Part shown: in pieces, positions 1-8,133 of the stretch
Position numbering within the stretch: the first letter of the stretch is position 1
How the letters are laid out: the number at the start of each line of letters is the position of its first letter
NCBI GenBank assembly: GCA_000436475.1
Contig: FR886200.1
Coordinates: 18,575-59,800 of the forward strand
Length of the DNA stretch: 41,226 nucleotides
Source: Eubacterium sp. CAG:248
GTDB taxonomy: Bacteria > Bacillota > Clostridia > Lachnospirales > Lachnospiraceae
Direction of reading: 5' to 3'
Notes under the pieces: model-generated
Seen by the model: the letters and a program-made list of their open reading frames with translations, nothing else
The model's database searches: none
What the model was told of the DNA's origin: nothing
Translations under genes and position numbers: made by a program

Positions 1-257
1 TCACTGAACTCCATGGTTTTACGGCTTATTTTTTTACCATAAGCTTCCTTTTTACGTAACACAACATATATGGGGATAACCGGACTTAGAAATATGCATG
101 ACCATAAGCTGTTATAGAATAAATATGCAGCAAGAACAATCACTGCTATTCCCTGAAGATAATATATAAGCTCATTTTTATTTTCCGGAATTGCATCCAG
201 TATAGGAAAGCAGCTTACTCTGGTTATGGAGCTTATATTCTGTTTTCTTAAGTTCAC
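1..257 (-). CDS. tadB: TadB-like pilus assembly inner-membrane protein, 3' part cut by window edge
   Basis: Partial gene; only about 85 N-terminal codons are in the window. Reading right to left, an open frame overlapping the end of cpaF encodes a hydrophobic segment, then two closely spaced membrane stretches (…YYLQGIAVIVLAAYLFYNS…, then SCIFLSPVIPIYVVL), then a basic stretch ending KTMEFS. This layout and the YLFYxS motif match the start of clostridial TadB (type II secretion F domain family), the membrane platform of the Tad/Flp pilus motor. No in-frame ATG is present. GTG at 257 (TTG directly before it) is the most upstream plausible start and would overlap cpaF by 80 nt, so the true start is uncertain. 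The position directly after cpaF supports the call. Confidence 0.6.
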   Translation of the reverse strand, partial: MNLRKQNISSITRVSCFPILDAIPENKNELIYYLQGIAVIVLAAYLFYNSLWSCIFLSPVIPIYVVLRKKEAYGKKISRKTMEFS

Positions 258-1404
258 CAATAATCCTTCCGCTTTCATCTTCGCCTTCTTCCACGAACCT
301 AAACAGTGGAATAAGTTCAAACCCTTTCTCACCATAATCACACACCTCTGATATCTCAACAACCTTTCTTGTCTTATCCCTCATTCTCTTAAGATGCACT
401 ATTATATCTATAGCTGACGATATCTGCCTGTCTATTGCTTCCACTGGCATATTCATGCCCATAAGAACCATAGTTCTCAGCCTTACAAGCATATCCCCTG
501 GACTGTTGGCATGTCCTGTAGAAAGACTGCCATCATGCCCTGTTCCCATGGCCTGCAGCATATCAAGCGCCTCCTCGCCCCTGACCTCTCCAACTATCAC
601 GCGGTCGGGACGCATTCTTAGACTTGACTTGATCAGATCCCTTATTGTAACCTCATTATCTCCTTCCATATTTGCCCTTCTTACTTCAAGCCTTACAAGG
701 TTATCAACACCGGATATCTGAAGCTCTGCGGAATCTTCTATTGTAAGTATTCTTTCATCCTTTGGGATATAATTAGATAAGGCATTAAGAAATGTTGTTT
801 TACCACTTCCTGTACCTCCAGATACGAATATATTATATTTCGCTTTAACGAGCAGCTTAAGAAAATCTGCTGCTTCAACTGTTATAGAACCTGCCTGTAT
901 CATTCTTTCAATGTCCATGGGTGTTCTATAGAATTTTCTTATAGTTATTATCGGGCCATCTATCGCTATTGGCGGTAATACCATATTGACTCTTGACCCA
1001 TCCGGCAGTCTTGTATCTACGATAGGTGACGACTCATTAATGATTTTATTTGACATTGCTGCTATTCTCTGTGCTACATCAGCAAGCTTTTCCTCACTTT
1101 CAAACTGTCTTTCACACCTTGTTATACATCCATTCCTTTCTATAAATATATTGTCATAACCATTTACCATTATTTCTGTTATCTCATCATCCTCTATAAG
1201 CTCCTGCAATACATCAAGCTTCTTGATCGAATTATATAACCGTGTCCTTAACATTTCTCTCTGGTTAAGTGACAGTCTTTTTACTGCCGTTGCTTTATAT
1301 ATACACTCATCTATTATTTCATAAAGATAATCATCCGATATATCAAGGCTTACATCAAGCTCTTCATATATTTCCTTTTTTAATTTTATAAACAATTCAT
1401 CCAT
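178..1404 (-). CDS. cpaF: CpaF/TadA-type secretion ATPase of the Tad pilus
   Basis: A 408-residue hexameric secretion ATPase that should power assembly of Flp/Tad pili at the cytoplasmic face of the membrane. An N-terminal helical domain (about 1-120) is followed by the RecA-like motor. Walker A GGTGSGKTT is at 196-204, an acidic stretch TIEDSAEL near 221-228, the Walker B region RPDRVIVGEVRG at 265-276, and the His-box GHDGSLSTGHAN at about 289-300. This is the CpaF subgroup of the T2SE family, and the length is normal for it. The start is 4 nt after the tadZ stop; no strong Shine-Dalgarno is visible, so translation probably couples to tadZ. The order cpaA-tadZ-cpaF-tadB matches Tad loci of Clostridia. 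Confidence 0.95.
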   Translation of the reverse strand: MDELFIKLKKEIYEELDVSLDISDDYLYEIIDECIYKATAVKRLSLNQREMLRTRLYNSIKKLDVLQELIEDDEITEIMVNGYDNIFIERNGCITRCERQFESEEKLADVAQRIAAMSNKIINESSPIVDTRLPDGSRVNMVLPPIAIDGPIITIRKFYRTPMDIERMIQAGSITVEAADFLKLLVKAKYNIFVSGGTGSGKTTFLNALSNYIPKDERILTIEDSAELQISGVDNLVRLEVRRANMEGDNEVTIRDLIKSSLRMRPDRVIVGEVRGEEALDMLQAMGTGHDGSLSTGHANSPGDMLVRLRTMVLMGMNMPVEAIDRQISSAIDIIVHLKRMRDKTRKVVEISEVCDYGEKGFELIPLFRFVEEGEDESGRIIGELKKTEYKLHNQSKLLSYTGCNSGK

Positions 1405-1408
1405 AAAA

Positions 1409-2410
1409 CTACAAATAATTAATCAACTCGCTCACACAGCCATACGCTTCTGTATACATGATTCTCTGAAGGAAATTCACATCAACATCCTCTTTTGTTT
1501 TAATATTAATCCTCATTATACTATCAGCCACCTGCTCCATGTCATTCTCTATAAGATATCTTTTAAGATTATCAAACCTGCAGCCTTCTATATATTCGCC
1601 ACTATCAGCTATATATGTCACATCACATTTTTCCATCAGCTTCCATGGTCTTGTGATTCCTTCTGATATATTAATCACTACATACATGTATTGTCCGTTA
1701 TATGCAGCTGCATCGATAAACTGCGAAAGAAGCATATCCCCTGCATATGATATATCATCTGCGGATACTACTGCCGGGATATAATCAAACATATCTGTAA
1801 AATGTATACTACGGCGGATGCCATCTGTATACTGCATTCCTGCCTGTTTAAACATATATAAAGCATCTGAGAGATTTCTTGATTCATCACTTCCCATTAT
1901 ATGTTCAATACCTGAGAATTCATCAAGGTTTATAAACAGTGTTTTTCCCTTTCTTGAAAAAGCGGCTGATATTACAAGTGCAAGCATAACCCTTAAAGAA
2001 GAATTGAATCCATATACACCTATGCACTTAAAACTTTTTTCCTTTTCATTCTGCTCTGTTTCTGTATATTTTTTAGATATTGTACCTAACAACTGATATG
2101 CCGGCTGATACTTGCATACGCCTGTATGTCCTTCCTTTTTTCTATCATTAATCCTCCTTGCTTCATTTTCTTCTTCACATAAAACAATAACATTATTATT
2201 GCTCTTTTTCTGAATCTCATAAGTATAACATTCCTCATTAACCATAAGCACGTCTGTATCGTTACCAGCTATATACTTGTTAAATTCTTCTTTTCTTGTA
2301 AACATTCTTGCCTTATACGGAATATCTTTATCATCGTTAATTATCCCCATAAGGCGTTTTGCGTAACGTTCATCCGGATCATATATAACACACACATTTC
2401 CTTTTCCCAC
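1409..2410 (-). CDS. tadZ: TadZ/CpaE-like MinD-family protein with degenerate P-loop
   Basis: A 333-residue protein with an N-terminal receiver-like half (1-120) and a C-terminal ParA/MinD-like half. The segment KCIGVYGFNSSLRVMLAL (128-145) sits where the nucleotide-binding loop should be but lacks the GKT/GKS lysine. It is followed by the typical KTLFINLDEFSG (156-167). TadZ/CpaE proteins localise the Tad machinery to a cellular site; several are known to have atypical P-loops. The start is GTG at 2410, set by a strong ribosome binding site (AAAGGAGGTG) that overlaps the stop codon of the upstream peptidase gene. An ATG slightly upstream is in another frame. The family call rests on context plus the MinD-like half. 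ATP binding is doubtful. Confidence 0.75.
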   Translation of the reverse strand: MGKGNVCVIYDPDERYAKRLMGIINDDKDIPYKARMFTRKEEFNKYIAGNDTDVLMVNEECYTYEIQKKSNNNVIVLCEEENEARRINDRKKEGHTGVCKYQPAYQLLGTISKKYTETEQNEKEKSFKCIGVYGFNSSLRVMLALVISAAFSRKGKTLFINLDEFSGIEHIMGSDESRNLSDALYMFKQAGMQYTDGIRRSIHFTDMFDYIPAVVSADDISYAGDMLLSQFIDAAAYNGQYMYVVINISEGITRPWKLMEKCDVTYIADSGEYIEGCRFDNLKRYLIENDMEQVADSIMRINIKTKEDVDVNFLQRIMYTEAYGCVSELINYL

Positions 2411-2427
2411 TTATCATCACACCTCCT

Positions 2428-3057
2428 TTATATTCCGGCTGACTTTAAACACACCATCATACATACACCTGCCATTATTGCATATGAAAAATGGAATTTA
2501 TGCATGCTTTTTCCTGTAACCAGCATGATTTCCTTTCTGCCAAGAGTCTCTGCCACACCAATAAACGCTCCTGCAAATAATGCAATAACAATAATATACA
2601 TCACATCCTTATATCCCATAAACGTTCCCACAACCATAAAAAGCTTTACATCACCTGCCCCTATTGCCCTGACCTTATACAACACATAACTGACAACCAG
2701 TGCCCACACCATACCTGATAAATACATTAAACCAATATCTTTATAACCCTTATAACCTCCATACGTAATATCCACACCATTTTTACTTACTACATGCATC
2801 ATATACATTTCTGCAATGCACACCATTGCTGACAATATCAGACCCCCTATGATTATTCTGTTTGATATCTTATATCTTTTATAATCATCTGCTGCTGCCG
2901 CCATCGTAACCATCAATAAAACTAAATATCTTACTACATCCATATGCCCTGACAATATTTCTTTATATATTCCAGCCCACATTTTCATACATATTTCCAT
3001 AATTTTTGCTTCTCCCATAATCTTATTAATACCTGTGAATGTGACAAAGGCAAACAT
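2428..3057 (-). CDS. cpaA: A24-family prepilin peptidase (CpaA/TadV type)
   Basis: Membrane aspartyl protease expected to process Flp-type prepilins. Two catalytic aspartates are visible: D57/D58 in ADDYKRYKISNR after the first membrane segment, and D136 in the family motif GAGDVKLF (133-140). At least five hydrophobic segments lie between 41 and 205. The open frame starts at 3057, but its first 38 residues have no family counterpart. Met-20 (preceded by GGGAG at 11 nt) or Met-39 (HMDVVRYLV) are realistic alternative starts. It is the first gene of the minus-strand tad operon and lies divergent from the DUF2508 gene. Confidence 0.85.
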   Translation of the reverse strand: MFAFVTFTGINKIMGEAKIMEICMKMWAGIYKEILSGHMDVVRYLVLLMVTMAAAADDYKRYKISNRIIIGGLILSAMVCIAEMYMMHVVSKNGVDITYGGYKGYKDIGLMYLSGMVWALVVSYVLYKVRAIGAGDVKLFMVVGTFMGYKDVMYIIVIALFAGAFIGVAETLGRKEIMLVTGKSMHKFHFSYAIMAGVCMMVCLKSAGI

Positions 3058-3139
3058 TTTATAAAAATATTCCCTTTAATGTATAGATCTGCCAGCTTAT
3101 GACTATACTTTATAAAAATAAGGAAATGGGGTAACAGAA

Positions 3140-3376
3140 ATGAAACTGTTCTGCAAGAAAAAAGAACCTGCTACATATGATGAAAAATATCTTGTTGAGG
3201 AAATAAATCTGACGAAAGCTGCACTTAGTGCTGCGTATGCCAACTTTGATAATGCTACTGACCCGGATCTAATAGACTGTTATATATATCAGCTTAACTC
3301 CGAGCAGAAACGCTATAAATACCTTCTCCAGAAGGCTAAAGAATCTGAAATGTATTCATATATTCCAAATGTCTGA
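3140..3376 (+). CDS. yaaL: DUF2508 (YaaL-like) small protein
   Basis: A 78-residue soluble protein of the DUF2508/YaaL family. The signature DPDLIDCYIYQLNSEQKRYKYL (42-63) matches the family's conserved DP-LID-IY-L-A-E-RY-YLL pattern. The N-terminus is basic and the rest is predicted helical. The gene starts at ATG 3140 behind AAGGAAATGGGG. The family's function is unknown; in Bacillus the homologue lies near recR, but no recR is present here. It is transcribed away from the tad operon. A T-rich stretch follows it (3425-3485) but I cannot identify a clean terminator hairpin. Confidence 0.85.
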   Translation: MKLFCKKKEPATYDEKYLVEEINLTKAALSAAYANFDNATDPDLIDCYIYQLNSEQKRYKYLLQKAKESEMYSYIPNV

Positions 3377-3505
3377 TGTATATATATATGGTGTATCTTA
3401 TATATACTATATGTTAACTATATTGTCAATATTTTTTTTAGTTTTTTAATCAGTTTTTTTATTGGTTTTTATTAGTTTTTAATCTTTACCTATTAATTTG
3501 GGTTT

Positions 3506-3558
3506 TGCAGCCGATGATTTTTACATCACATATGCAGCCAATGATTTTCACATCACAT
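3506..3558 (+). repeat. Two direct repeats abutting the -35 of the lysozyme gene
   Basis: A 26-nt unit at 3506-3531 is repeated at 3533-3558 with only two differences (g/a and t/c), giving a 27-bp period. Each unit contains an imperfect inverted motif of the form TGAT-n5-CATCA. The second copy ends one base before a -35-like hexamer at 3559. This geometry is that of an activator or repressor operator. The cognate regulator is unknown. Confidence 0.6.
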
Positions 3559-3587
3559 TTGACTTTTATATATCACTCGTATACACT
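3559..3587 (+). promoter_or_regulatory. Sigma-A type promoter for the GH25 gene
   Basis: TTGACT at 3559-3564 and TACACT at 3582-3587 are separated by exactly 17 nt. Transcription would start near 3594, about 59 nt before the chosen start codon. The 240-276 nt gap between the DUF2508 gene and the lysozyme otherwise holds T-rich low-complexity sequence and the direct repeats. Confidence 0.6.
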
Positions 3588-3652
3588 AATTACAGACATA
3601 AGGGTCAAAACATCTTTTGGTCCTTGCATCATTAACATACGGAGGGATATAT

Positions 3653-4741
3653 ATGCATAAGAATACAGATGATATCTCATTAAACAACAACTTTAATGAT
3701 GATATTCTGAATACAGGAAAAAAGGGGCAGAAAAAGAAAAACAAAAGAAAAGTTTCAATATCGCCATTAACGATTGTACTTTTAGTAACAGCAATCATTT
3801 CTATAGCTGCTAATATTTTTCTTCTTGTTACTGACCACACACGCACCGAACATACAGTTGCACAGCTTGAATCAAAGGATCTTGATGTTGCAAAAGCTTC
3901 TGAGAAAGAAGATTTACTTAACTCTATACGTGAACAGTTTGAAAGCGGTTCATCGACACTTTCTATACTTAAGAAGCTGTATCCTGATAATATTGTATAT
4001 TCTAACAGGAAGGGAAATTATGTTTTTGCTGACATTGACCCTGCCCTTGCAAAAACTGATTACAGCACATCCGGATTCACACGCAATGATAATGGTTTTA
4101 TGACATATTCTGATGATAAATCGACTAAAACGTATACAGGAATTGACCTTTCAAGATACAACTCTGATGTAGATTTTGCCCAGGCAAAGTCAGCTGGCAT
4201 AGATTATGCTATGATAAGATGTGGCTACAGAGCTTATGGTTCAGGACTTCTTGTCAAGGATACTTCTTTTGAAAAGTATATAACAAGTGCTCTTACCAAC
4301 AATGTTGATGTCGGAGTATATTTCTACACACAGGCTGTAAGCCGTGATGAAGCTGTTGAAGAGGCCAACTATGTGCTTGACCTTATAAGACCTTACAATG
4401 TTACATACCCTGTAGCTATTGATATAGAGGCTATAGAAAATGATTCCTTCCGTCAGGAAAAGCTTAGTGCAAGTGAGCTTACTGATGTTGTTATAGCCTT
4501 CTGTGATACCATAAAGGCTGCCGGCTACACACCGCTCATATATAGTAATCTCTTGTACTTTATGGACAATGTTGAACTTAATCGTCTTGAATCTTACGAC
4601 AAGTGGTTCGCAGGATATCAGACTGCAGCTCCTTACTATCCATATAAATATACTATGTGGCAGTACACAAGCACTGGTACGGTACCTGGTGTATCTGGAA
4701 ATGTTGATATTAACATATGTTTTAAAAATTATAAAAATTAA
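3653..4741 (+). CDS. Membrane-anchored GH25 lysozyme (N-acetylmuramidase)
   Basis: Glycoside hydrolase family 25 enzyme predicted to cleave the MurNAc-GlcNAc bond of peptidoglycan outside the membrane. I start it at ATG 3653 (362 residues) because of the strong GGAGGG site 7 nt upstream; a longer frame starting at 3617 lacks one. A cytoplasmic basic region (1-37) precedes one transmembrane segment (about 38-60), a linker of about 100 residues, and the catalytic barrel from 163. GH25 landmarks seen are GIDLSRYNSDVDF (163-175, Asp165), MIRCGYR (187-193), GVYFYTQA (221-228), the catalytic DIE at 257-259, and a C-terminal MWQYTSTGTVPG-VDIN motif. The type II orientation suggests a wall-remodelling enzyme held on the cell surface. 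It could serve the tad pilus next door, but that is only positional. Confidence 0.93.
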   Translation: MHKNTDDISLNNNFNDDILNTGKKGQKKKNKRKVSISPLTIVLLVTAIISIAANIFLLVTDHTRTEHTVAQLESKDLDVAKASEKEDLLNSIREQFESGSSTLSILKKLYPDNIVYSNRKGNYVFADIDPALAKTDYSTSGFTRNDNGFMTYSDDKSTKTYTGIDLSRYNSDVDFAQAKSAGIDYAMIRCGYRAYGSGLLVKDTSFEKYITSALTNNVDVGVYFYTQAVSRDEAVEEANYVLDLIRPYNVTYPVAIDIEAIENDSFRQEKLSASELTDVVIAFCDTIKAAGYTPLIYSNLLYFMDNVELNRLESYDKWFAGYQTAAPYYPYKYTMWQYTSTGTVPGVSGNVDINICFKNYKN

Positions 4742-4768
4742 CATAAAACTGCTATTATAAAAAAACAC

Positions 4769-4796
4769 ACGCTGGATTCCTGCAGGAATCCAGCGT
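4769..4796. terminator. Bidirectional intrinsic terminator between lysozyme and nudC
   Basis: A perfect 14-bp palindrome (arms 4769-4782 and 4783-4796) is flanked by an A-run on the left and ATTTTTTA on the right. It can therefore end transcription of both converging genes. Confidence 0.9.
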
Positions 4797-4801
4797 ATTT
4801 T

Positions 4802-5728
4802 TTATTCAGTCAGGCAATCCTCCCTGAATTTAAGTATCATTTCCCTTGTAAGGCTTATTCCATCATCTTCAAGCGAAAGTTCCTCTGCCTTCACCCACTT
4901 ACCAAGTGAAAGCTCTTCCTCCTGAAGTGTTATCGTATCATCACCGTCAAGCTCACAATAAAAGCCTGAAAGTATCGAACCTGACAATCCCCATGGCTGG
5001 CTCTTATAGTATCTTATGTTCTTAACCTTAAGCCCCGTTTCTTCCATAACTTCTCTTTTGACTGTCTGCTCAAGTGTCTCACCAGCTTCGTTAAAGCCAG
5101 CTATAAGTGCATAATTCCTATATGTCCTTCCCGCGTATTTCGTAAGAAGAATCCTGTCATGATCCGTTACTGCTACTATAACCGCCGGACATATCTTAGG
5201 ATATATCATATTGCCACATGACGGACATTTTAACATACGTTCCCTGTCATCGTGAATAGTTGGCTTACCACATCTTCCACAGAAGTGATTATCCCTGTAC
5301 CATCCGTATATATGAAATGCTGTTATAGCTGCAAATGCCTGCGCCTTTGGCTCAGCCTTTCTAAAAGAATTAACTCCGACAAAATCAAAGCCGTCAATAA
5401 CTGTATCATATTCTTTATGTATGTCTGAGTCAGCCATTTCACCAATATACTGACCTTTAAGCAGCTCACCGCTCTTTCTTGCAAGAAAATATCTTGTATC
5501 ATCCACTGACAGAAGATAAACAAATGTATAGTTATCCACTGTATCCTTGTTATCCGCCTTGTTTATCCCCAGAACGAACTCCTTGTACTGTGGATATACA
5601 AGTACATCTTCTCCTTCATACCTTGCAAGAAGTGATGAACCCTTAAAGAAAAATATAATATCGTTATCACATGGACTGCACTCTACATACTGGTTATTTA
5701 AAACTTTTGGAAATATATCCTGTATCAT
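4802..5728 (-). CDS. nudC: NudC-type NAD(H)/RNA-decapping Nudix hydrolase
   Basis: A 308-residue zinc-containing Nudix hydrolase of the NADH pyrophosphatase family, which splits NAD(H) into NMN(H) and AMP and can remove NAD caps from RNA. An N-terminal domain (1-145) precedes a zinc ribbon with Cys150, Cys153, Cys168 and Cys171. The Nudix domain carries the box G-x5-E-x7-REVMEE-TG-L (211-233). The family motif normally written SQPWPFPxS reads SQPWGLSGS here (243-251), so the base-stacking loop is altered. The start codon is 1 nt after the stop of the upstream GTPase-like gene and lacks a ribosome binding site, so the two are probably translationally coupled. Confidence 0.88.
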   Translation of the reverse strand: MIQDIFPKVLNNQYVECSPCDNDIIFFFKGSSLLARYEGEDVLVYPQYKEFVLGINKADNKDTVDNYTFVYLLSVDDTRYFLARKSGELLKGQYIGEMADSDIHKEYDTVIDGFDFVGVNSFRKAEPKAQAFAAITAFHIYGWYRDNHFCGRCGKPTIHDDRERMLKCPSCGNMIYPKICPAVIVAVTDHDRILLTKYAGRTYRNYALIAGFNEAGETLEQTVKREVMEETGLKVKNIRYYKSQPWGLSGSILSGFYCELDGDDTITLQEEELSLGKWVKAEELSLEDDGISLTREMILKFREDCLTE

Positions 5729-5729
5729 A

Positions 5730-6680
5730 TTAGAAATACACCATCTCTTCCACTGGTGGTTCTGCTGGCTCTACCTTTTCTACATAAAGAACAGGACCCT
5801 TTTTCTTATATGCCATCTGGAATTCAACCTTAACAGTTGCTGTAACAGTTATCCACTGCCTGTTTTCCAATGAAGCAATGTCATTATAGAAGCTGATATA
5901 ACCAATAAACTGAGTATCCTCTGCGCAGCATGTCATAACCTTACGTCCTGGAACGAAATTCTTATCCTTAAAGTATTTATTCTTAAGTACCTGTCCCTTA
6001 AATCTTACTTTCTTGCCAACATACACATCTGGTCTTTCTGATACATCCATATACCATATGCCATAATCAGCATCATCTATTTCTATAACATCTGCATTTA
6101 CATCATAAGGAAGCTGTTCTGCTATAGACATCATTTCACCCTTATCATCCTCAAATACTATCTGAAGTGTGTTGTTAAGTGCTCTCATACTTCTTCTGTA
6201 GCTTCCAAGATCCATACCAGACTTGCATCTGTTAAATATAACCATATCGGCATACTTAACTGTTTCTGCTACGATAGACCTCATATTATTCCACTGAAGA
6301 TTAAAGGAAGCTGCATCTACAAGCGTAATAGACTGATATATATCCCATCCTCTTGGCTTGGCTGTTGCCATAATAAGAGCTGGATCCCACATACCATTAT
6401 ATTCAACTATAACTATCCATGGATCATATTCTTTGTCAAGCTCATTCAGCTTTTCTTCTGTAAGCTCTTCCTTTTCAAGGACAACCATATCTACACCATT
6501 GTCCTTTAAAAGCTTCTCACTATATTCTTCTTCACCCTCTTCGCATACAATAAGAAGCTTATTCTTAGCTTCTGCAAACTGTCCCATTGCTATTGTATCC
6601 TGGATAAATCTTGTTTTACCACTGTCAAGCTGTCCATTTATTAAGAATATTGGAATCTGATATTCTTCTTCCTGTGCCAT
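5730..6680 (-). CDS. COG0523-related P-loop protein with C-terminal DUF1980/TIGR03943-like domain
   Basis: A 316-residue protein with a P-loop GQLDSGKT (16-23) and a G3E-GTPase-like core (SITLVDAASF at 117-126, MVIFNRCK at 146-153 resembling an NKxD position). A C-terminal OB-like domain (about 215-300) follows. Its VGKKVRFKGQV and FVPGRKVMTCCAED (242-255, Cys251-Cys252) resemble the end of YcgQ/TIGR03943 proteins, which pair with permeases near zinc or metal loci. The CxCC metal motif of true COG0523 proteins is absent. It sits directly after a zinc-type COG0523 GTPase with its own terminator, and upstream of nudC. It may be a metal-chaperone partner; function is inferred. The ribosome binding site AAGAGGT is 6-7 nt before the start. 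Confidence 0.65.
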   Translation of the reverse strand: MAQEEEYQIPIFLINGQLDSGKTRFIQDTIAMGQFAEAKNKLLIVCEEGEEEYSEKLLKDNGVDMVVLEKEELTEEKLNELDKEYDPWIVIVEYNGMWDPALIMATAKPRGWDIYQSITLVDAASFNLQWNNMRSIVAETVKYADMVIFNRCKSGMDLGSYRRSMRALNNTLQIVFEDDKGEMMSIAEQLPYDVNADVIEIDDADYGIWYMDVSERPDVYVGKKVRFKGQVLKNKYFKDKNFVPGRKVMTCCAEDTQFIGYISFYNDIASLENRQWITVTATVKVEFQMAYKKKGPVLYVEKVEPAEPPVEEMVYF

Positions 6681-6741
6681 ATTTTACCTCTTTTCTTATA
6701 TTTATGCTGTTTCTGCTATATATTTTTATAAATCCTAAAAA

Positions 6742-6778
6742 TGCAGCCCATGTCATTATGTGCAAAACATGGACTGCA
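6742..6778 (-). terminator. Intrinsic terminator after the His-rich GTPase gene
   Basis: Arms at 6767-6778 and 6742-6753 pair over 12 nt with one mismatch. On the minus strand they are followed by a TTTTTA run. This separates the COG0523 gene from the downstream P-loop gene. Confidence 0.85.
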
Positions 6779-6795
6779 CTATTTAAAAACTTAAT

Positions 6796-7971
6796 TTATA
6801 CATTGAATAACTCTTTAAGAGCATCTTCCTTGAGCTTAGCTCCTATAACGCATATTCTGCCTGTGATTTCTGGTTCACCATCACGGATTTCATATTCTTC
6901 TGGTACAAGATCAAAGAACATCCACTTACCTTCTGGTGTAGGAAGCATACCCTTTGCTCTTAATATATCACCATAATCATCTGTTTCAGAAAGCTTTCTT
7001 AGTATCTCTGAGAGTGTTTCCTTATCATACTTATCAGGAGTCTCTACACCCCAGCTTGTAAACACCTCATCAGCATGATGATGTCCATGATGATGATCAT
7101 GTCCACAGCTGCACTCTCCGTCATGGTCATGGTGATGCTCATGCTCGTGATCATGGTCATGTCCGCAGCCACACTCTCCATCATGGTCGTGGTGATGCTC
7201 ATGCTCGTGATCGTGGTCATGTCCGCAGCCACACTCTCCGTCATGATCGTGATGATGCTCATGCTCGTGATCGTGGTCATGTCCGCAACCACACTCTCCA
7301 TCATGGTGGTGCTCATGTTCATGTTCCTCTGCTGCCTTAGCTGCTGCTTCTGCAAGCATCTCCAGCTCAAGATTAGTAACATTTTCCATTGCATCAAGAA
7401 TCTGCTTACCATTAATATCATCCCAAGGAGTTGTAATAATATGTGCATCCTTGTTAAGTGATCTGATAAGTTCTATATCTGTCTTTAACTTAGCCTCTGA
7501 AACATTCTGTGTTCTGCTAAGAATAATAGTTCCTGCATGCTCAATCTGGTTGTTAAAGAACTCACCAAAGTTCTTCATATATACCTTTACCTTAGATGCA
7601 TCTGCTACAGTCGATGCACTGTTTAGCCTGATTTCGTTCTCAATATGAAGATCCTTAACTGCCTTTATAACATCTGAAAGCTTACCAACACCAGATGGCT
7701 CAATGATAATTCTGTCTGGATGATACTTTTCAACTACTTCCTTAAGTGATGTACCAAAATCACCTACTAGAGAGCAGCATATACATCCTGAATTCATCTC
7801 TCTTATCTCAACACCCGATTCCTTTAAGAATCCACCATCTATGCCGATTTCGCCAAACTCATTCTCTATAAGAACTACCTGTTCTCCTGGAAATGCTTCC
7901 TTTAAAAGCTTAGCTATAAGAGTTGTCTTTCCAGCTCCTAAGAATCCTGAAATAATATCTACTTTTGTCAT
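6796..7971 (-). CDS. COG0523 (CobW/ZigA-like) metallochaperone GTPase with His/Cys repeat
   Basis: G3E GTPase predicted to deliver a metal ion, most likely zinc, to target proteins. I start it at ATG 7971 (391 residues), behind GGAGG with 8 nt spacing; the longer frame to 8061 has no such site. Walker A GFLGAGKTT is at 9-17, ENEFGEIGIDG at 36-46, the family CxCC metal site CICC at 63-66, and a CobW C-terminal domain from about 303 to the end. Between the GTPase and C-terminal domains lies a His/Asp/Glu/Cys tract (217-299). It holds four units of a 20-residue repeat (starting at 224, 244, 264 and 284), each with two Cys. Such tracts buffer or hand over metal. Nickel or cobalt roles (HypB-like) cannot be excluded. 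Confidence 0.9.
   Translation of the reverse strand: MTKVDIISGFLGAGKTTLIAKLLKEAFPGEQVVLIENEFGEIGIDGGFLKESGVEIREMNSGCICCSLVGDFGTSLKEVVEKYHPDRIIIEPSGVGKLSDVIKAVKDLHIENEIRLNSASTVADASKVKVYMKNFGEFFNNQIEHAGTIILSRTQNVSEAKLKTDIELIRSLNKDAHIITTPWDDINGKQILDAMENVTNLELEMLAEAAAKAAEEHEHEHHHDGECGCGHDHDHEHEHHHDHDGECGCGHDHDHEHEHHHDHDGECGCGHDHDHEHEHHHDHDGECSCGHDHHHGHHHADEVFTSWGVETPDKYDKETLSEILRKLSETDDYGDILRAKGMLPTPEGKWMFFDLVPEEYEIRDGEPEITGRICVIGAKLKEDALKELFNV
7075..7323 (-). repeat. 60-bp tandem repeat encoding a metal-binding tract
   Basis: Within the COG0523 gene a 60-bp unit recurs about four times with few substitutions, mostly at third codon positions. The window's 60-base lines stack it almost perfectly from about 7081 to 7320. 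The reading frame stays open because the unit is a multiple of three. Copy-number change would lengthen or shorten the metal-binding arm without a frameshift. Confidence 0.95.
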
Positions 7972-8133
7972 CTCATTATCCTCCATTATATCCTTACTGT
8001 ATATAATCTCCTGCATTTCTGCCTTATATGCAGAAACCTTTCTTACATCCGACTGCAGCATTATAATAGTTCTGTCAACATCTTTATATCTATCATAAAT
8101 ATGCCCCGCCTAAGTTTTATTATACGCTTGTTG

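Noticed and set aside
3506..3558. Possible CRISPR-like or transposon repeat
   Set aside because: Only two copies with a 1-nt spacer and no cas genes or transposase nearby; an operator fits better.
4241..4768. 175-residue minus-strand ORF opposite the lysozyme gene
   Set aside because: It is a shadow of the GH25 coding frame and has no ribosome binding site or recognisable domain.
7044..7461. Long ORFs on both strands inside the COG0523 gene, rich in Met/Thr or Met/Val
   Set aside because: They are out-of-frame readings of the CAT/GAT-rich 60-bp repeat; composition is extreme, and there is no ribosome binding site or homology.
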